NCBI RefSeq assembly: GCF_028769735.1 | Contig: NC_088173.1 | Coordinates: 63,635,921 to 63,699,920, forward strand | Reading direction: 5' to 3' | Origin: Zonotrichia leucophrys gambelii | Lineage: Eukaryota > Chordata > Aves > Passeriformes > Passerellidae | DNA length: 64,000 nucleotides | In this document: piece after piece, positions 47,718-60,945 of the stretch | Layout of the letters: each line of letters starts with the position of its first letter | Numbering within the stretch: position 1 is the first letter of the stretch | Translations under genes and position numbers: made by a program | Notes under the pieces: model-generated | What the model was told of the DNA's origin: nothing | Database searches by the model: none | Seen by the model: only the letters and a program-made list of their open reading frames with translations

Positions 47718-50043
47718 TCGATGAGCCTGGGCATGGACTCACATCCCAGAAGGGTCTCTAGCACAGCCCTGCTACCTTTGGTGGAAATGCCAGCTGCTAA
47801 AATGAAAGAAAAAAAGCCTAGTACATTTATGGTTTAAAACCTCCTGCATTCTATTCACATTGAGAACAAAATATATAAAGCTAATTCTCTGCTTGTTTTT
47901 AACCAAACTTTTACACATATCCCTAATAACAAGTGTTTTAAGCATTTTCTATGTGTGAGAGGAAAGCCATCAGAATTTTCTTCTATTTATAATTTTTTTG
48001 GACATTTGTAAGAGCAGAATTATTTTCTCTGAGCATAGGCAAGAACATTCACCTATAATCCTGTGAAAGTGGACAGAAGATCTGCTATAATATGGAACTT
48101 CTGCTAGGGTCAAGCAAAGTTGCAATTTCTCTGGATTTTTCAGACCATAAGTCTGAGGTCTCCCCCACCTCCAGTATCAGAAGGATAGGCTTTGGAATAA
48201 ACATAAAAAGCACTAATTGCACTTCCATTTTTCACTTGGACATCAACTTTCCTGTACCAAATCTTTTCAGAAGAAAGGGATTATGTTTTAAACAACTTCA
48301 CATTTCTTTACAGCAGTCTCATTAAAAAAGAAGAAAAGAGAGGTGGTTTCAGTAATGGTACTTAAATCTGGGGTAAAACTATCAATTATTGAAATTCATT
48401 AATTAAGCAAAATATTTCTGAAAGTTACTGCACACCTCTCTCAGTTTGAAGATTTTTCTATCAAAACAGAGTCTCATTAAAATTTTACATGCTAATCAGT
48501 ATGTTTACAATTTCATTTTATGAGTCTACAATTTTGCACTGAGGTTTTGAATTCTTTTCATTATAATTTTATGCCAATTAACTCAGAGGGGAAAAATATA
48601 ATTTACAGGTTTGCATAATTGCCAGATGTTAAGATGTAGCACAAGTTGAAAACAGAAACAAAGACTTTTTAAGCTTACCGTTTTAAAAAGAAAATAGATT
48701 ACTTTAGTTTGTTTTTAGCTGCTGGTTTTGCAAATCTGTTTTTGGAGTTAACATACAGTATTTTGACTTTGATTAAAATCTAGAGGTTGTTTTAGCGTTC
48801 TAGTTTTCAGTACATCAGCTTTGAAAGGAAGACTTGATACAAGCATGGAAACCTGGGTTTTTAAAAAACACACATCGCATATTTGTCTTTCTACCAAAGG
48901 TAGATAAACATAATTTACATTCAGTGGGAACCTGGAAGGATAAAGCAATTCTCCATTCACAAACACTTGGTTAATTCTTTATCCTATGTAATTAACTTTG
49001 CCTGTTAAAATTCCTTTTTGAGCATATTTATCATGTAATTTTTTACCCAATTTTCTACCAGGTTCTCTTTTCTTACAAAACATATTGAGAAAATTCTAGT
49101 TTACTATATTTATTATGCATCACATTCGCTTTCTGGTCTTTATGGAAGAGACTGGCAGTGAAGAAAGATAGCCCACAATGTGCACAAGGACGACTCATGG
49201 ATATCTGTGAGTATTCTGCCTTGAAGAAGTCTTGAAGAATTGTATATGTACAATCTGAAGACTTACAGATTTTAAGTATTAGTTAGCACAGGAGCTGAAC
49301 CATCGTGGTAAAGGGATGTGTGTAAATTACACATAATTTTAAAAAATTCCAAATTTTCTATAAATTTTGTGTACTATTCCTCCTTCTGTTTCATTGAAAA
49401 AGAAAGGTAAAATTTTAATGTAGAATTACGTGGATTGTTTTCTCTCAGATAGCCTGACAGGTAGTTACTTTGTTATGCAGGTATTCTTTGCTGTAAGGTA
49501 TTTTTATAATCAGTACAAAAATTAATTACAGAACGGCTAAAAATCTCACACTTCAGGTTTCAAAAGCAGGTTTTTTTCAGGAATTTATGAGGAACTATGA
49601 CATTTCTAGAGCATGTTTTGGAGAAGAGGCAGCAGATCGCTTTAAAGTTTCTGTGCTTTTATTAAGTACCAAGTGTTCACCCTTCTTGAAGACAAAGTTT
49701 TGGAATGTATTGACCACCATCATGGAGACTGATAAGGGTCAGAAGACTGAGAAAAATTGCATTAGAATACAGATAAGAGTGGAGGAAATAGAATGACAAA
49801 AATATTTTCTAAAAGAAGCCAACAGCACCTTATTTGCAACTGATATAAAAAGGAAGTTGTGACTTATACCATAAGAATCTTAGTTTTAGGGGAAAAAGTA
49901 TTTTAAAATCAATTGCCAAATAAGTGGGTATCTTCTGAAAAATACATTTTTCTCTTACCTGGCCTCATATAGGATACAAAAACTTTTGTAAGAGAAGGTA
50001 GATAATATTTCATTTGAATTTTCCCTGCTACATTCACATGCAT

Positions 50044-50058
50044 AAAAAAAAAAAAAAA
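50044..50058. repeat. A15 homopolymer
   Basis: Fifteen consecutive A. No retroposed body recognised upstream. Confidence 0.92.
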
Positions 50059-52540
50059 GCCCCTCGATGGGTTTATATATTTTGCCTTACTTCAGCTTTT
50101 TTATAAAAGCATCTGGATTGTTGCAATTTTTCCTCTGAATTATCAGGTCTGCTATTACCTCCTGCTGAGGCACTCCCAGCTTCGGAAATGGACAGCCTAC
50201 AACCATAATTGAAAGCATCACTACTGTTTCTGTACCACTAAAGTATTATTCATAGAACTTTTCAAGATCCTTCAGCATTCAATGAACATTTTACTTATAT
50301 AATAAAGGGGTTAAGCTGTTTTCTTGATGATGCTCATAAAATATAGTAGAAACATGAGGACTAAATTTGACAATGTGGTTGAATAGTTTAAGGGAAGAAA
50401 ATTAATGAATATATGGAGGTGTGCATTTTAATTGTCATGAGATACTATCCTCTCTAGTGTGTTAATAGGATTTTTGTGGGGTTTAACTCTTAATTATTGC
50501 TACAGGTGTGTGAAAACCTGTTTGTGAAATGATTTTCTAATATCAAAATATATATTTGCAGGTCACCTTGTAGCAAATCCTTTTGTACAATGCCATAATC
50601 CTTGAACAATTTTATCAGCTACTCTAGTATACTCATGTTATCCTATTAAAGCCATTATAAATGGACTCTTCTCTTAAAGAACAAGATGAGTGCAGACACT
50701 AGAGGCTAGTGAGTACTGCACTACAGCAGCTAAAAGTCTCTCAAAATACTTGAGAGAGACAAGCAGAAGAGTTTAGTATGTACCTGGGCTTTTTTTTGTC
50801 TTCAAGTTTCAGAATGAACAAAAATATGGGCATTTTAAGCAGCAGTTGTTCATATAAGGTTAAATATAGGGTAGCAATAAGGGCATATATTGCAATAATA
50901 ATGCTTAATTTAAATGAAAACAGTAATAAAAGCATGAGTGAGAAGCATGGACTTCTAGTCTTCAGTGTGCAATTCATTTTGTTATAAAAGCAAGTCTACC
51001 CATGGTAGAAGTCATAGAGTTAATACCAAAAGACTAATATCATCTGCTTGCAAATCACATTTCTTTCCATTGTTTACCTAACATTCTCAGATACAAAAGC
51101 ACAGATTACTACAAATAAAAAAGGAATTCAATGCTTTTGAACTTTCTTTTGTCATTCATCAGGCGGCACCCTGTTGGAGTTTGTTTCTCTGGTTTCTGTC
51201 ATGCAATCAAATTTCCTCTCCCCCACTGTTGATGTAATTCTTTCACAGACAAAAGGGAAAAATTGAAGAAGGAATGTTTTAAGCTAAATCAGTAGTCCCC
51301 ACTTTTCATAATTTCTGAGGAAACCATTCAATTTGATTGATTTACTACAATAAGTATGATTATACATGTCCTAATACTCTTATCTTTGGATCTCCAAGTA
51401 AGCAGTAAAAGAGAGCTGAGGGAGTGGTACATTTGTAGCAGAAGGATGAAGTGAAATGATGTCTCAGAGTCCCTGGAGAGGGTATATTTGAACAGAAATA
51501 ATGAAATAATGCAAAGGTCCAGGAAGAATAGGAAGAGATCACCAGGAAAACAACGATGTAGTAGTGAGGAAAAAAAGTGGAAGCAATGACCCAGGACAAG
51601 AGAAGATCCACTGGGTAAGTAATAAAATGAGTCAGACGTGGCAGGAAAGGGAACTCAGCTGAACTGAGTTAAAATTGTAGATTCAGCCAACAAGGCAGCA
51701 AGAAAAAGGAGGGTGAATGCAAAGTATTCATCCATACCATAAATGTAGGAACTAAATAAGCCAAGTGATGGGCAGAGTGTGTCAGGCAATTACCTGATGT
51801 GAAAAAGAAATAGCTCTGCACATACTGATGTCTACACTTAGAGCAGCCCTTAAAGTATTTCTCTGAAGGGGGCTCAGGGTTCTTGTAAACACTGATTTTA
51901 TAGAGACTCCAAACTGCACTTGGGTAGTGTATACCCAAACTAATTCTTCACGAGTAAATGAGTTTACATTATTTTTTCAAAGCAGAAAGGGAGAAATCCC
52001 TCCTTTATGAGAGATAAGTGAGGTGACGAAAATTTTGTGAAGAGAGTTGAGAGGGGGAAAGTAGTAAGTGAATTAGATTGGCACCATTTTTGCAAATAAA
52101 AGAAGTTAAAAAATTAACCACAAATGTCTTTATTCTGGGGTGTTCCAGCCCTGACATTTTCTAATGATTCTCATCATTACATGGGTATTTTTTCCATGGT
52201 GACAATGTCTAGAATCTGCAATGCAAGGAGATTCTTTACAAAATGGTAGATTATGAAAACTTTTTCTTTCCCTGAAGTAGTTTTAAAGGCAATTGTCACT
52301 AGTTTTTAATTCTCAGTAGACCATGAGTCAAAACAGAATGTCTCTACAGCTATACCTAGGGCTGTATGTATCATAAACATATGAGTGAGGTTCCTGTTTC
52401 TCATTTTTACTATTATTTCACAGATAAAGCTCACTGAGGAATTCTTTGGATTTGTGATATTGATATGAAAGAAGAAAATGAGGTGGAAAACATTAATAAA
52501 ACAATATCTCCAGAAGTCTGATGCAATGATGAACTGTAAA

Positions 52541-52570
52541 CACTCTTGGAGCTCTCACTCTTGGAGTCTA
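52541..52570. repeat. Imperfect 15-bp tandem duplication
   Basis: CACTCTTGGAGCTCT is followed by CACTCTTGGAGTCTA. The first eleven bases are identical and the rest differ. Confidence 0.75.
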
Positions 52571-55500
52571 TATGACTGTTTTTGATATGATGAAACACGG
52601 TAAAGAGCCAAAGAAATCAAATGAGGTAATTTAATCTAAAAATATGGCTTCAAATTGATTATCCTGATATGTCACCCAAATATAAACAATGTAGGTTTTT
52701 TTATTGCCCTACAGAGTAGCAATGCAGGTATTAAATTTTGCTCTATGTGTTTCTCTATCTTTCTGAAAATGTGTCTTCCTTGTATTTCAGTGCCTTTAAC
52801 TGCCTTTTTCCTCAACCCAAGTTAGTATTTTTAATTAACATCTTAGTGAAAAGATACATTTGGGACATTATCACAGGCTCTGAGAAAGTCGGACTATTTT
52901 AAATCAAAAACTTATTCAGATAAAAGTAATCTACCACAGAAGTAGATTTAGGCTGGGGACTGGGAAGTTCAAAATGTTCTCTCCAGACTCATAATTCTGT
53001 TTGTTGTACCTGATCCATATGTTACTCTCCTCCTACTGTAGCATAGGAGTGCATTCTGAGAGTCTTGCAGAAATGTTATTGTGATTAGGACTTTGCTTAA
53101 TTTTTGAATTTTTCTCATTTTTTTCATTATTAAAAAAAGAAAATATTAAAACCCTATTCTAAAAGATTTTTTTTGTTCCACCCAAAATAATTTCTGTTTA
53201 TTGAAATCACTTCTTAAATATTTTGTTTCTTAATATTGGTTCCATTTCGAAAAGTCATTCCCTAAAAACATACCCAAGCAAGACTTGAAAAAGTACCTTT
53301 AGAACAATATCTCTAATTAATTGTGTAGAAGTCACACATTTCTCTTCACCCTCCCAAAGAGAAAATATGGGAATATATCATATACAAAAATGATTGCACA
53401 AATAAGGCCACTTATGGAAATGACAGTTTAGGACATGACTTTTGTAGCTAGTTTCTTATACATAGACTATGTTTAGATTTCATTCCTTTGACTTCAGTGA
53501 CCAATGAAGATGTTTTCCTACATATGAAATTATCATCATAAAATAATTGTTTCAGAAAGTAACCAAGAGGAGTGGCACAAAACAAGTCAGAATCTGAACT
53601 GAGATCAGCTGGAAGGTATAAAAAATTGATTGAATCTCTGATAATTTAGATTCTAATATCTGTTGAAAAAGATTTCATAAACTATTATTGAGATAAATCT
53701 CCTGTTTGTCCCCCACCTTAAAGCATGATCATTTAATACTTCCACAGTGAAAGAAAATTGTGGAGTTCTATTAACAAAATTTGTACTGGTTGATCACTTT
53801 TAATTCACATTTATTCCAAATAAACAAGAAAAAAATCTTTTCTGTGTAATACTTTAGTCTGTTGAAAGATTTTTTGGTTTGGTTTTTATTTTCCCCTTAG
53901 AGGAAACAAACTGAAAATCATTACATGTGATTGCATAAATTATTTTAAGTGCACTAAAATATGTATGGAATATTTATTCTTCTATTGCTGCATTAATTTT
54001 CAAATTTATTAGCAATTGCAGATGTATAATCACCCCAAAAATAAATAAAGAGAGCTCCATCTGATTTGTTTTAACAACAAACTTCTCCTTAATGAAGATT
54101 TCAATAAACCATTTTACAAATGCATTGAGCTGTAATGACCAATTCTTCATTTTTGAGTTGTCTAACTACTTTATAATTAAAACAACAGAAGTTCTTTCTT
54201 CTGAATTATAAATATTTTGTTAGATCTATCAAATTATTTGAAAATAGTCACTTTAACAAAAAAGCAGATGTGTCTGATGGCAGATGGATCAGACAAACTC
54301 ATTTAAATTACAATCTGGACCCATTTTGACAGTCAGAACCCAACAACTGGAGGATATTGTTTGAAAAAAGTTGGTGATCTCAGCCTAATTTTATTAAATT
54401 ATAGACTACATCATATGATTATTAACAAGAACTCTCAGTTAAATCTACGAGCAACAGGATTAGAAACAGGTGTCTGTTTCAGCCCTGGAAATGCTGCTGC
54501 AAATAGACATAGAGTGGTTGTATTCTTCAACCTATTTTGCCATCAAGAATGCATTTTATCCTAAGTTTTATTGACTGTTCAACACCATATAACATTAACT
54601 TTTTTTCAAATTTGTCTTGATATTTTTACTCCCTTTTAAACTTGGTTTACCTCTGTACTTTGATCTCTCTTCCTGTTAACAGAGACCATTTCTTGGTCAG
54701 AAAAAGAGAACTAAGACAGCTTTATAAGTTCCTTTATCTAGAAAATGTGCCCTATTTTATACCAACTCAATATCAGACTAAGAGAAGGATACAGGACACA
54801 CACCAAACTCTATCCTTTTTGGAAAGAAAACATGAATGCACAACTTAGACAGAAATAAGGTCATGCCCTATCAAAGCCCTTAATTTACTGATTGCAAATA
54901 TATTATACATTCTTAGAGGTTTTGGCCTGCTATTTACACAGGTCTTTACTGTGATTATCTGACTGTGAAGAACTTTGATTAGAATATTTATCTTGGCAAT
55001 AATGTTCTATTTATACCATTTTTAAAATCAAAAATAAATGTGTGCTATGTGCTGGACTAGATGTTTTCCTTATAAACATATTAAATACAGTATTTTCCCT
55101 ATGAAGTAAGTCACTTTAAATACAGACATATTTGCTGTATTTCATTTAGTTATTGAGAATTCCATGATATCTCAACCAAAGAAGTTGATCTATATATTCG
55201 ATGGTAAGGATGGTTTAGGTTTGGATCCTTATCAATTAGCCCATGTCTCTCATCTGCTTGAATGTGTACCTCTAATAAAATACTTGACATCTCGCAAGTA
55301 GCAAAAATTTACCTTTGGCAAGTAATAACTCAACCTTGGATATATATTTTCCAGTTGCAGTCTTATAGATTTTCTTTCTAAGAAACTGAGAAGTAGTAAC
55401 ATATAAAAATGTTTTAAATTTTGAAAGTACATGATTTTGTTTTAGATCATTCTAATGAAAGATGTAATACAGACAATATAATAAACATATCAAATTAATG

Positions 55501-55921
55501 AAAGGCTTCAATTAACTGTGTGATATTCTACTGAAAGGCAATTGGAAAATAATATAATTAAAAGTTCTTGCAAGCCCCCGAGGCCTTGTGTTAAGGCTGA
55601 GATCACTGGAATTGCAGCCTTAACCATCTTCATTAAGTTTTAGCTCTAAAAATAGAAAAATAAACAAACTTATAAGTACATGTATGATAAAAAACTGGGC
55701 AGTTATAAGCACCTTGTAAGCATTGAATAGCCAAGCCAACCTCATCTATAACAGCAGATTTAGGATTGGAAGAAGCAGCCAAAAGATAAATCTTGACTAA
55801 GAGACAATAAAATGAGCTTCTTATGAGTTTACCTTCTGATGCCCAAAAACATGATCACGATATTGCAAGATAATATAAGACTAATTGATCAGTCACATGC
55901 AAATAACCATTGTAATTTAAT

Positions 55922-55950
55922 ACATTTCCATTTGCTCCAAATGGAAATGT
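55922..55950. other. Perfect inverted repeat, 13-bp arms, 3-bp loop
   Basis: ACATTTCCATTTG (55922-55934) and CAAATGGAAATGT (55938-55950) are exact reverse complements around CTC. It lies about 20 bases after an ATGCAAAT octamer (55897-55904). The arms contain CATTTG/CAAATG, an E-box-class core. Confidence 0.9.
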
Positions 55951-56460
55951 TTGGAATATTCTTAATATATTCATCAATTAAATACTTAATTAAGACATGA
56001 TGGAAAATAAATTATTTCTATGTCCAAATAGATTGAACCAATAGGGAAGGACAAACTTTGACTAAATAACATGAAAACAGAATTGCAGCTGTTATGATTA
56101 GTCATGAGACTATATTGGAAGGGAATGTAGTACATGCAGCATCAAAGAAACAATATCCAGGACAGGTGAAGGTATATTTCCTTGTATTAGTCAAAGAAAA
56201 TAAACTAGATAACCTATTGGGGATCCTTTTAATCCACCACTCTATTAGAGAATTCCAGACCAGATATGGGAGAATAATTACTAATGTTCCTATTTTTATA
56301 TACAACATTGGTCTTAATAGTTCTACTTCTTTTCTTGTTCCTTTGTGCCACCAGTTCTTCATATTCCTGCTTTTACAGCAACTAAAATTAGGGCTCATAA
56401 GGGTACATCCCCAGTCATCCTTTTAGTTCCCATCTCTGAACCCTTTGTCCCAGAATGTGT

Positions 56461-58373
56461 CTAATCTGTTTTTGAGCCTTCTAATATTTTCTGTCTCCAC
56501 AGCCTGCTGTGGCAGCTCTCTTCAGAAGATCGGTACCTGCTGAGTATATCATTGAGGCTGTTTTGAGCTATTCTCCTGTAAACTTCATTGCATGCCCCTG
56601 GTTTTGATATGGTAGCATTTAGTGAACCTTTAGTGAAGGATGTGTCTTCAGGTAATCCTCTGACTGCATGGTTTTGCAAATGCAGGCACACCCTGTCAGC
56701 CTTTTCTTACCAAACGGACACATCAAATCAGTGATTTCAGAGAGATGGGAATGAGGGTTTCAAGATTGCTTCATATCTGCCAGTTCCAAGATCACTATGG
56801 TTGAGGTTGAGTTGTTTTTTTCTTAAAAATTCCTTACGTTCACTTTTATGAAGGTCATCTGCCACCTTTCTACTTTCTGTCTCAGTTTTGCGAGGTTCAT
56901 CTGCAGTTCTTTGACCGTGATCCTTTTGACAAGCTAAAAAAAGCCCAAAGGAGGATCCATGAGTGTTCTCCAGGTTACTGGTGAAGTCACTGAACAAAGT
57001 TTGTACTGACAGTTCTGAAGAAACCACCCTAAAGAGAGGTAATTATGTCCTAACCCTTTGCATCTCATCCTTTAATCATCTTGAATCCACTGAAGGATCT
57101 TTCTCCAATCCCCTGATATATTTTTCCCTTTTGTAACTTTTGATATGGGATCTTTTGAAATGCTTCTAAAAATAATTTATGCTCACTGAGCCCCCTTCAT
57201 AAAGTTTGGCTCGGCAACTCTACACAAGCCACCATACTGATTCTCAAGCTTTAGTTTCTTATAGATTCTCCTGTCAAACTAGTGACAAAAGTCAGTTGCT
57301 GATCTCTACTTTACAGAATCCCATCCTTGGCAGCTTTTGCAGAGTTAATTATGTCAATGTCAAAGTCCTCTGGTGGTGGCTGTTTGCAATGCTGGGTCAT
57401 ACACTTTGTCTAGCTGACCAGCTGCTTCATATTTGAGGTATTTTAGAGCTCTTGACTGAATGCCATCTGTTTTTGTTGATTTCTTGACATCTGACTTATG
57501 TCTAGATGACATAATAGTTCCTGTATATTTACTTCAATCTGATCCAGCTTCTCTGACCTCTCTGCTTCAGAGAAAGCAAAGGTCAGTTGTTCGTCCTGAT
57601 CCACACCTTCAGCCAAGATTAAGTCTGAAATAAAGAATTTATTGATAGTTTTAGTTATGGCCTTATCAACTGGCAAATACACTTTACACCAAGCATCCTC
57701 ACCAATTCCCTATGTGGTTTCCTGCTTTTGATGTATTAAAAGTACTGTTTTGATGTCAATTTGATGATGCTTTGCAAAGTTTTAGTTCTGGCCTTTCTGG
57801 TTTAGGTCTCTAAGTCACCTCTTTACATTTGACCTGTTGTTTTTATATGTATTTATCTTTTCCCTCCTTGACCAAGCTCTCCAACTTTTTACAGGTCAAG
57901 CTATTACCTGCAACAGCCTCCTTAACCTTCCCAGGAAGATGTGCAATGAAGTTTTGGACCACTTTGGCTTCTTTTTGAATTATGGCACACAGTCTAACTG
58001 GTCTTGTAACAGGCTTATAGCAGCCTTCATGTTGCATGCAGGCATTTTGAACAACTTCATTCTGTCTTTGAAAATTTATCATTCTTTATAGCTTCATTTC
58101 TTGAAATCAAGTATCAATTTGTGTGATTTATCTCTCTCCCATTGCACTTTTAAAAATAATTGCACTGTGGTTTTATTAGAGACCAGCTCTCCCTCTGATT
58201 CTACTTGGCTCAGATCCTTTGCATCTCTCAGGTAAAAAATTCCAGATAGTCTTTTTTTTCTGTGAGCTCTAAGAATTGCTGTTGCAGTAATCATTTATTG
58301 AGTCTGATTTTTTAATCTCTGCATCACACCCTCATAATGCATAGATTGAGTCTTCTGAAATGGCTGCAGCCAT
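56461..58373 (-). pseudogene. Decayed coding sequence of unknown parentage, minus strand
   Basis: A chain of minus-strand reading-frame pieces that look protein-like but hop between frames. In order: a possible start at 58371-58373 (ctgATGG context) reading MAAAISEDSIYAL, interrupted by stops; a piece at 58094-58294 with IFYLRDAKDLSQVESEGELV and LKVQWERDKSHKLI; a piece at 57843-58082 with QKEAKVVQNFIAHLPGKVKE and CKKLESLVKEGKDKYI; a piece at 57443-57682 with AEGVDQDEQLTFAF, SEAERSEKLDQIEVNIQELL and CHLDIS; short pieces near 57330-57450 (ALKYLKYEAAGQLDKVYDPA, then DFDIDIINSAKAAKDG in another frame); and a piece at 56737-57027 whose alternative frame reads TVKELQMNLAKLRQKVERWQ. A last piece is at 56461-56691. 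The text is hydrophilic, charged and helix-like. I do not recognise the parent. It may be a processed retrocopy of a host gene or part of an old retroelement. Frameshifts and stops show it is dead as it stands, and no poly(A) tail was found on its low-coordinate side. Confidence 0.4.
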
Positions 58374-60464
58374 CAGGACAAAGCACATCCATACAACCTC
58401 CACTAGTGGCTACTACCTGAGCAGGGTTATGGGAAATAAAGCTCCAGTTGCAGAGAAGGGCGCACTGTGTCAATCACTAGCATTTGGAAAAAAACCCAAA
58501 TCAAATGTAAGTATAAAGAATTTTGTAAGCACTATAAAGTAAAATATAACAGTATACATTATGTGGATGAAAGGAACATGCAGGAACTTGTGAAGAACAC
58601 TGCACATTCCAAAATTCTGCTGGAAGAATAAACTCTCAAATCAGAAAGTCAGTTTGTAAAATTTTCTCAGGAAGCATCAATAATTTCTGTAAGGTACTAT
58701 CATTAACACTAACCTGATATTACAATAAAGTGAAATACTTTCAAAAGTGCTAAAAGACTTATCAGTAGCTATAAATTTGGTAAATTTTTCAATGCAATGA
58801 GATGTATTTTTAAGAAAATGTACACTCAGACCAATCCAGAAGTGGATTACATCCATATTTTTAAGATAATGTATATACATTAAAGGCAGATAGATGGGAT
58901 AAGAATAGTGTTCACAGTCATATGCAGCTTGACCATTGCTGAGTTTTTCTCTTCTAATAGGTGAAGACATGCTTAATTATTAAAAGTAATGATTTTTAAG
59001 AAAATAAAAACTATAAAGATAATTTTTCAAGGTGTCTGGAAAAGTTTTGTCTTTTTTAAAGTCTGGATCAATATTGCCCTTCTCTTGTTGCCAACTTTAT
59101 TACTCTTTTTCACTTTATAACTTCTATTTATACTGAGTCCTTTGGGTCCTAAACTTCTTTTTCTGCATGTCTAGCTGCTTGTTATAAAACCTTTCTCTTT
59201 CAGTACTTTGACAGCACATCAACCAACAAATCTCACTTGTGACAAACTCTAATGATTGAAGCCCATATCTTGATTCCTCTCAGTACCTCAACACATTTCT
59301 GATTCAATACAGACTTTACTGTTATTAGCTCATCTTGCCTTTTACTGTCTCTTTTCATCCATCAAGCATAAAATACGTGTCACTTCTACAATCATCAGAT
59401 TGGAAAAGGTGGAGAGGAGGGTGCATGGGGCAAGAAGAGCAATGTTATCTTTAGTTTCTATCCTACCTTTTCAATATGCTGGCCAAGAAAGTAGTTTTTT
59501 TTTAAATTGGTCAGTCTTTCACCAGAAAATCTTTATGCTAATATTATTATTACTTGTGAAAACTATGAAATGAAAATTCTCTTGTAAAATGACCTACCAT
59601 TAGACCTGTGTTTTAACCAAATATTGGAACAGCTAGCATAGCAATTCTGTACTGAGTGTCCTTATACACCTTTTCTGGTAGATTTTACAGCTGATTGGGG
59701 TCAGCATTTCTTTTACAGTACAGTTGCATCAAACATGACAGTTACAACAGCCCCAGCTTTAAAGAAGGTCATAAGCAGAATGATTTCAGTGCAAGCAATT
59801 ACACTGGACATTTAGCCATTTTATTATTGGTTGGGGTTTTTTTCTTCTCTGTTTTAATATTATATTGACACTGAACTATATGCAGCCATGCCACTTCTGT
59901 TCTGTTCCTGCATATAAGCACTGAACTAACACTGAACATGATTTGAAGGGGCAGAATATTTCCATATGAATGTTTCAAGGAAGGAAGAGATGCTGAAGGA
60001 TGTTTGACAGTTTAATCTTTTAATAGCTATTCTCAATGTCTATTTGATAGGAAGAGTTGAGCTGGACAAAAGTCCATGAGTCTACCAGGACAAACACAAC
60101 AAACTATAAATATTTGTGTTAAAAACTGAAACCAAGAGAAAGAACAAAAGGCAAGGGACACATCATTCAGAGTTTTTGACTTAAAGACCAAGTGAGGACT
60201 GGATAGATGGTTGGAAACCATGATACACATCCCCAATTATATTAAAAAACTAATGAAGTTTGTACACTCATTCTCTGTAGATCAATTATTCACAGAAAAT
60301 CCAAACTGAAAAATATGGATGTAATATCTAGAAACAAATAATTTCATTAAACTAGTTAAAAATTAACTTTGTCTTCTTCTATTTTTTTTTCAAAGTTAAA
60401 AAAATACAGTCTTCATTTGCACTTATAAATTTTGTCAACTATAGTGACTTTTTTTAACAGTATG
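58374..60464. other. Intergenic/intronic DNA, nothing recognised
   Basis: AT-rich, with a G/T-rich low-complexity stretch at 59829-59842. A 97-codon minus-strand frame at 58677-58970 is AT-driven and motif-free. Confidence 0.5.
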
Positions 60465-60747
60465 GCCTTGTGGCAAAGAAGACCAACAGCCTCCCAGACT
60501 TCATCAGGAAAAGCAATGCCAGCTGGTGTTCCTGCCAGAAAGGTGGTCCTTCCCTCTAGTCAGCATTGCTGACACACAAGACTGAGCTAACAAAGCTGGA
60601 ATTGTTTCATCTAGACAAGAGAAGGTTCAGGAGGATCTTCTCCTTGTTTATAAACAACTGAGCAAGCTGTCCTACCTGACGTGACTTCAAAGAGAAATGT
60701 TGGACTAAGTGATATCCAGGGATCCTCCCCAAACCCAACCATTGTAT
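60465..60747 (+). mobile_element. CR1 LINE, old 3' relic
   Basis: Strongly diverged plus-strand CR1. Weak protein traces are LVAKKTNSLPDF (family: AAKKANSILG-type) and LELFHLDKRRFRR (family: LGLFSLEKRRLRG). The end reads TTGGACTAAGTGATATCCAG and then CCCAAACCCAACCATTGTAT, the degenerate form of TTGGACTAGATGATCTCCAG...CCAACCCAAACCATTCTATG. Internal deletions shorten it to about 280 bases. Confidence 0.75.
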
Positions 60748-60916
60748 AGATATTATCTTCCAAATACAGTTGTTGAGTTAAAAATATATGTGCAATTGCT
60801 TTATATTGTGGACTTTAAGAAAGTTTTCTGTATACAGTGAGATGATAGTGAACATCCCAGAAATCTTTGAATATATTTCCCAAGAGACACAAAATATATT
60901 AATTGTATTTATGTGT

Positions 60917-60945
60917 ATACATATATATATATGTGTGTGTGTGTG
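60917..60945. repeat. (TA)n(TG)7 microsatellite
   Basis: A short TA run (60921-60931) is followed by seven TG units (60932-60945). More TGTG occurs just after, at 60951-60957. Confidence 0.92.

Larger units (their letters stand above)
47718..56460. other. Intergenic/intronic DNA, no gene recognised
   Basis: AT-rich, with an A15 run (50044-50058), an imperfect 15-bp duplication (52541-52570) and a perfect 13-bp-stem hairpin (55922-55950). Frames of up to 110 codons (for example 56094-56426 on plus and its antisense) carry no recognised motif. Parts of 53.9-54.3 and 55.5-56.0 kb have the look of conserved non-coding sequence, but no alignment was available. Confidence 0.5.
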
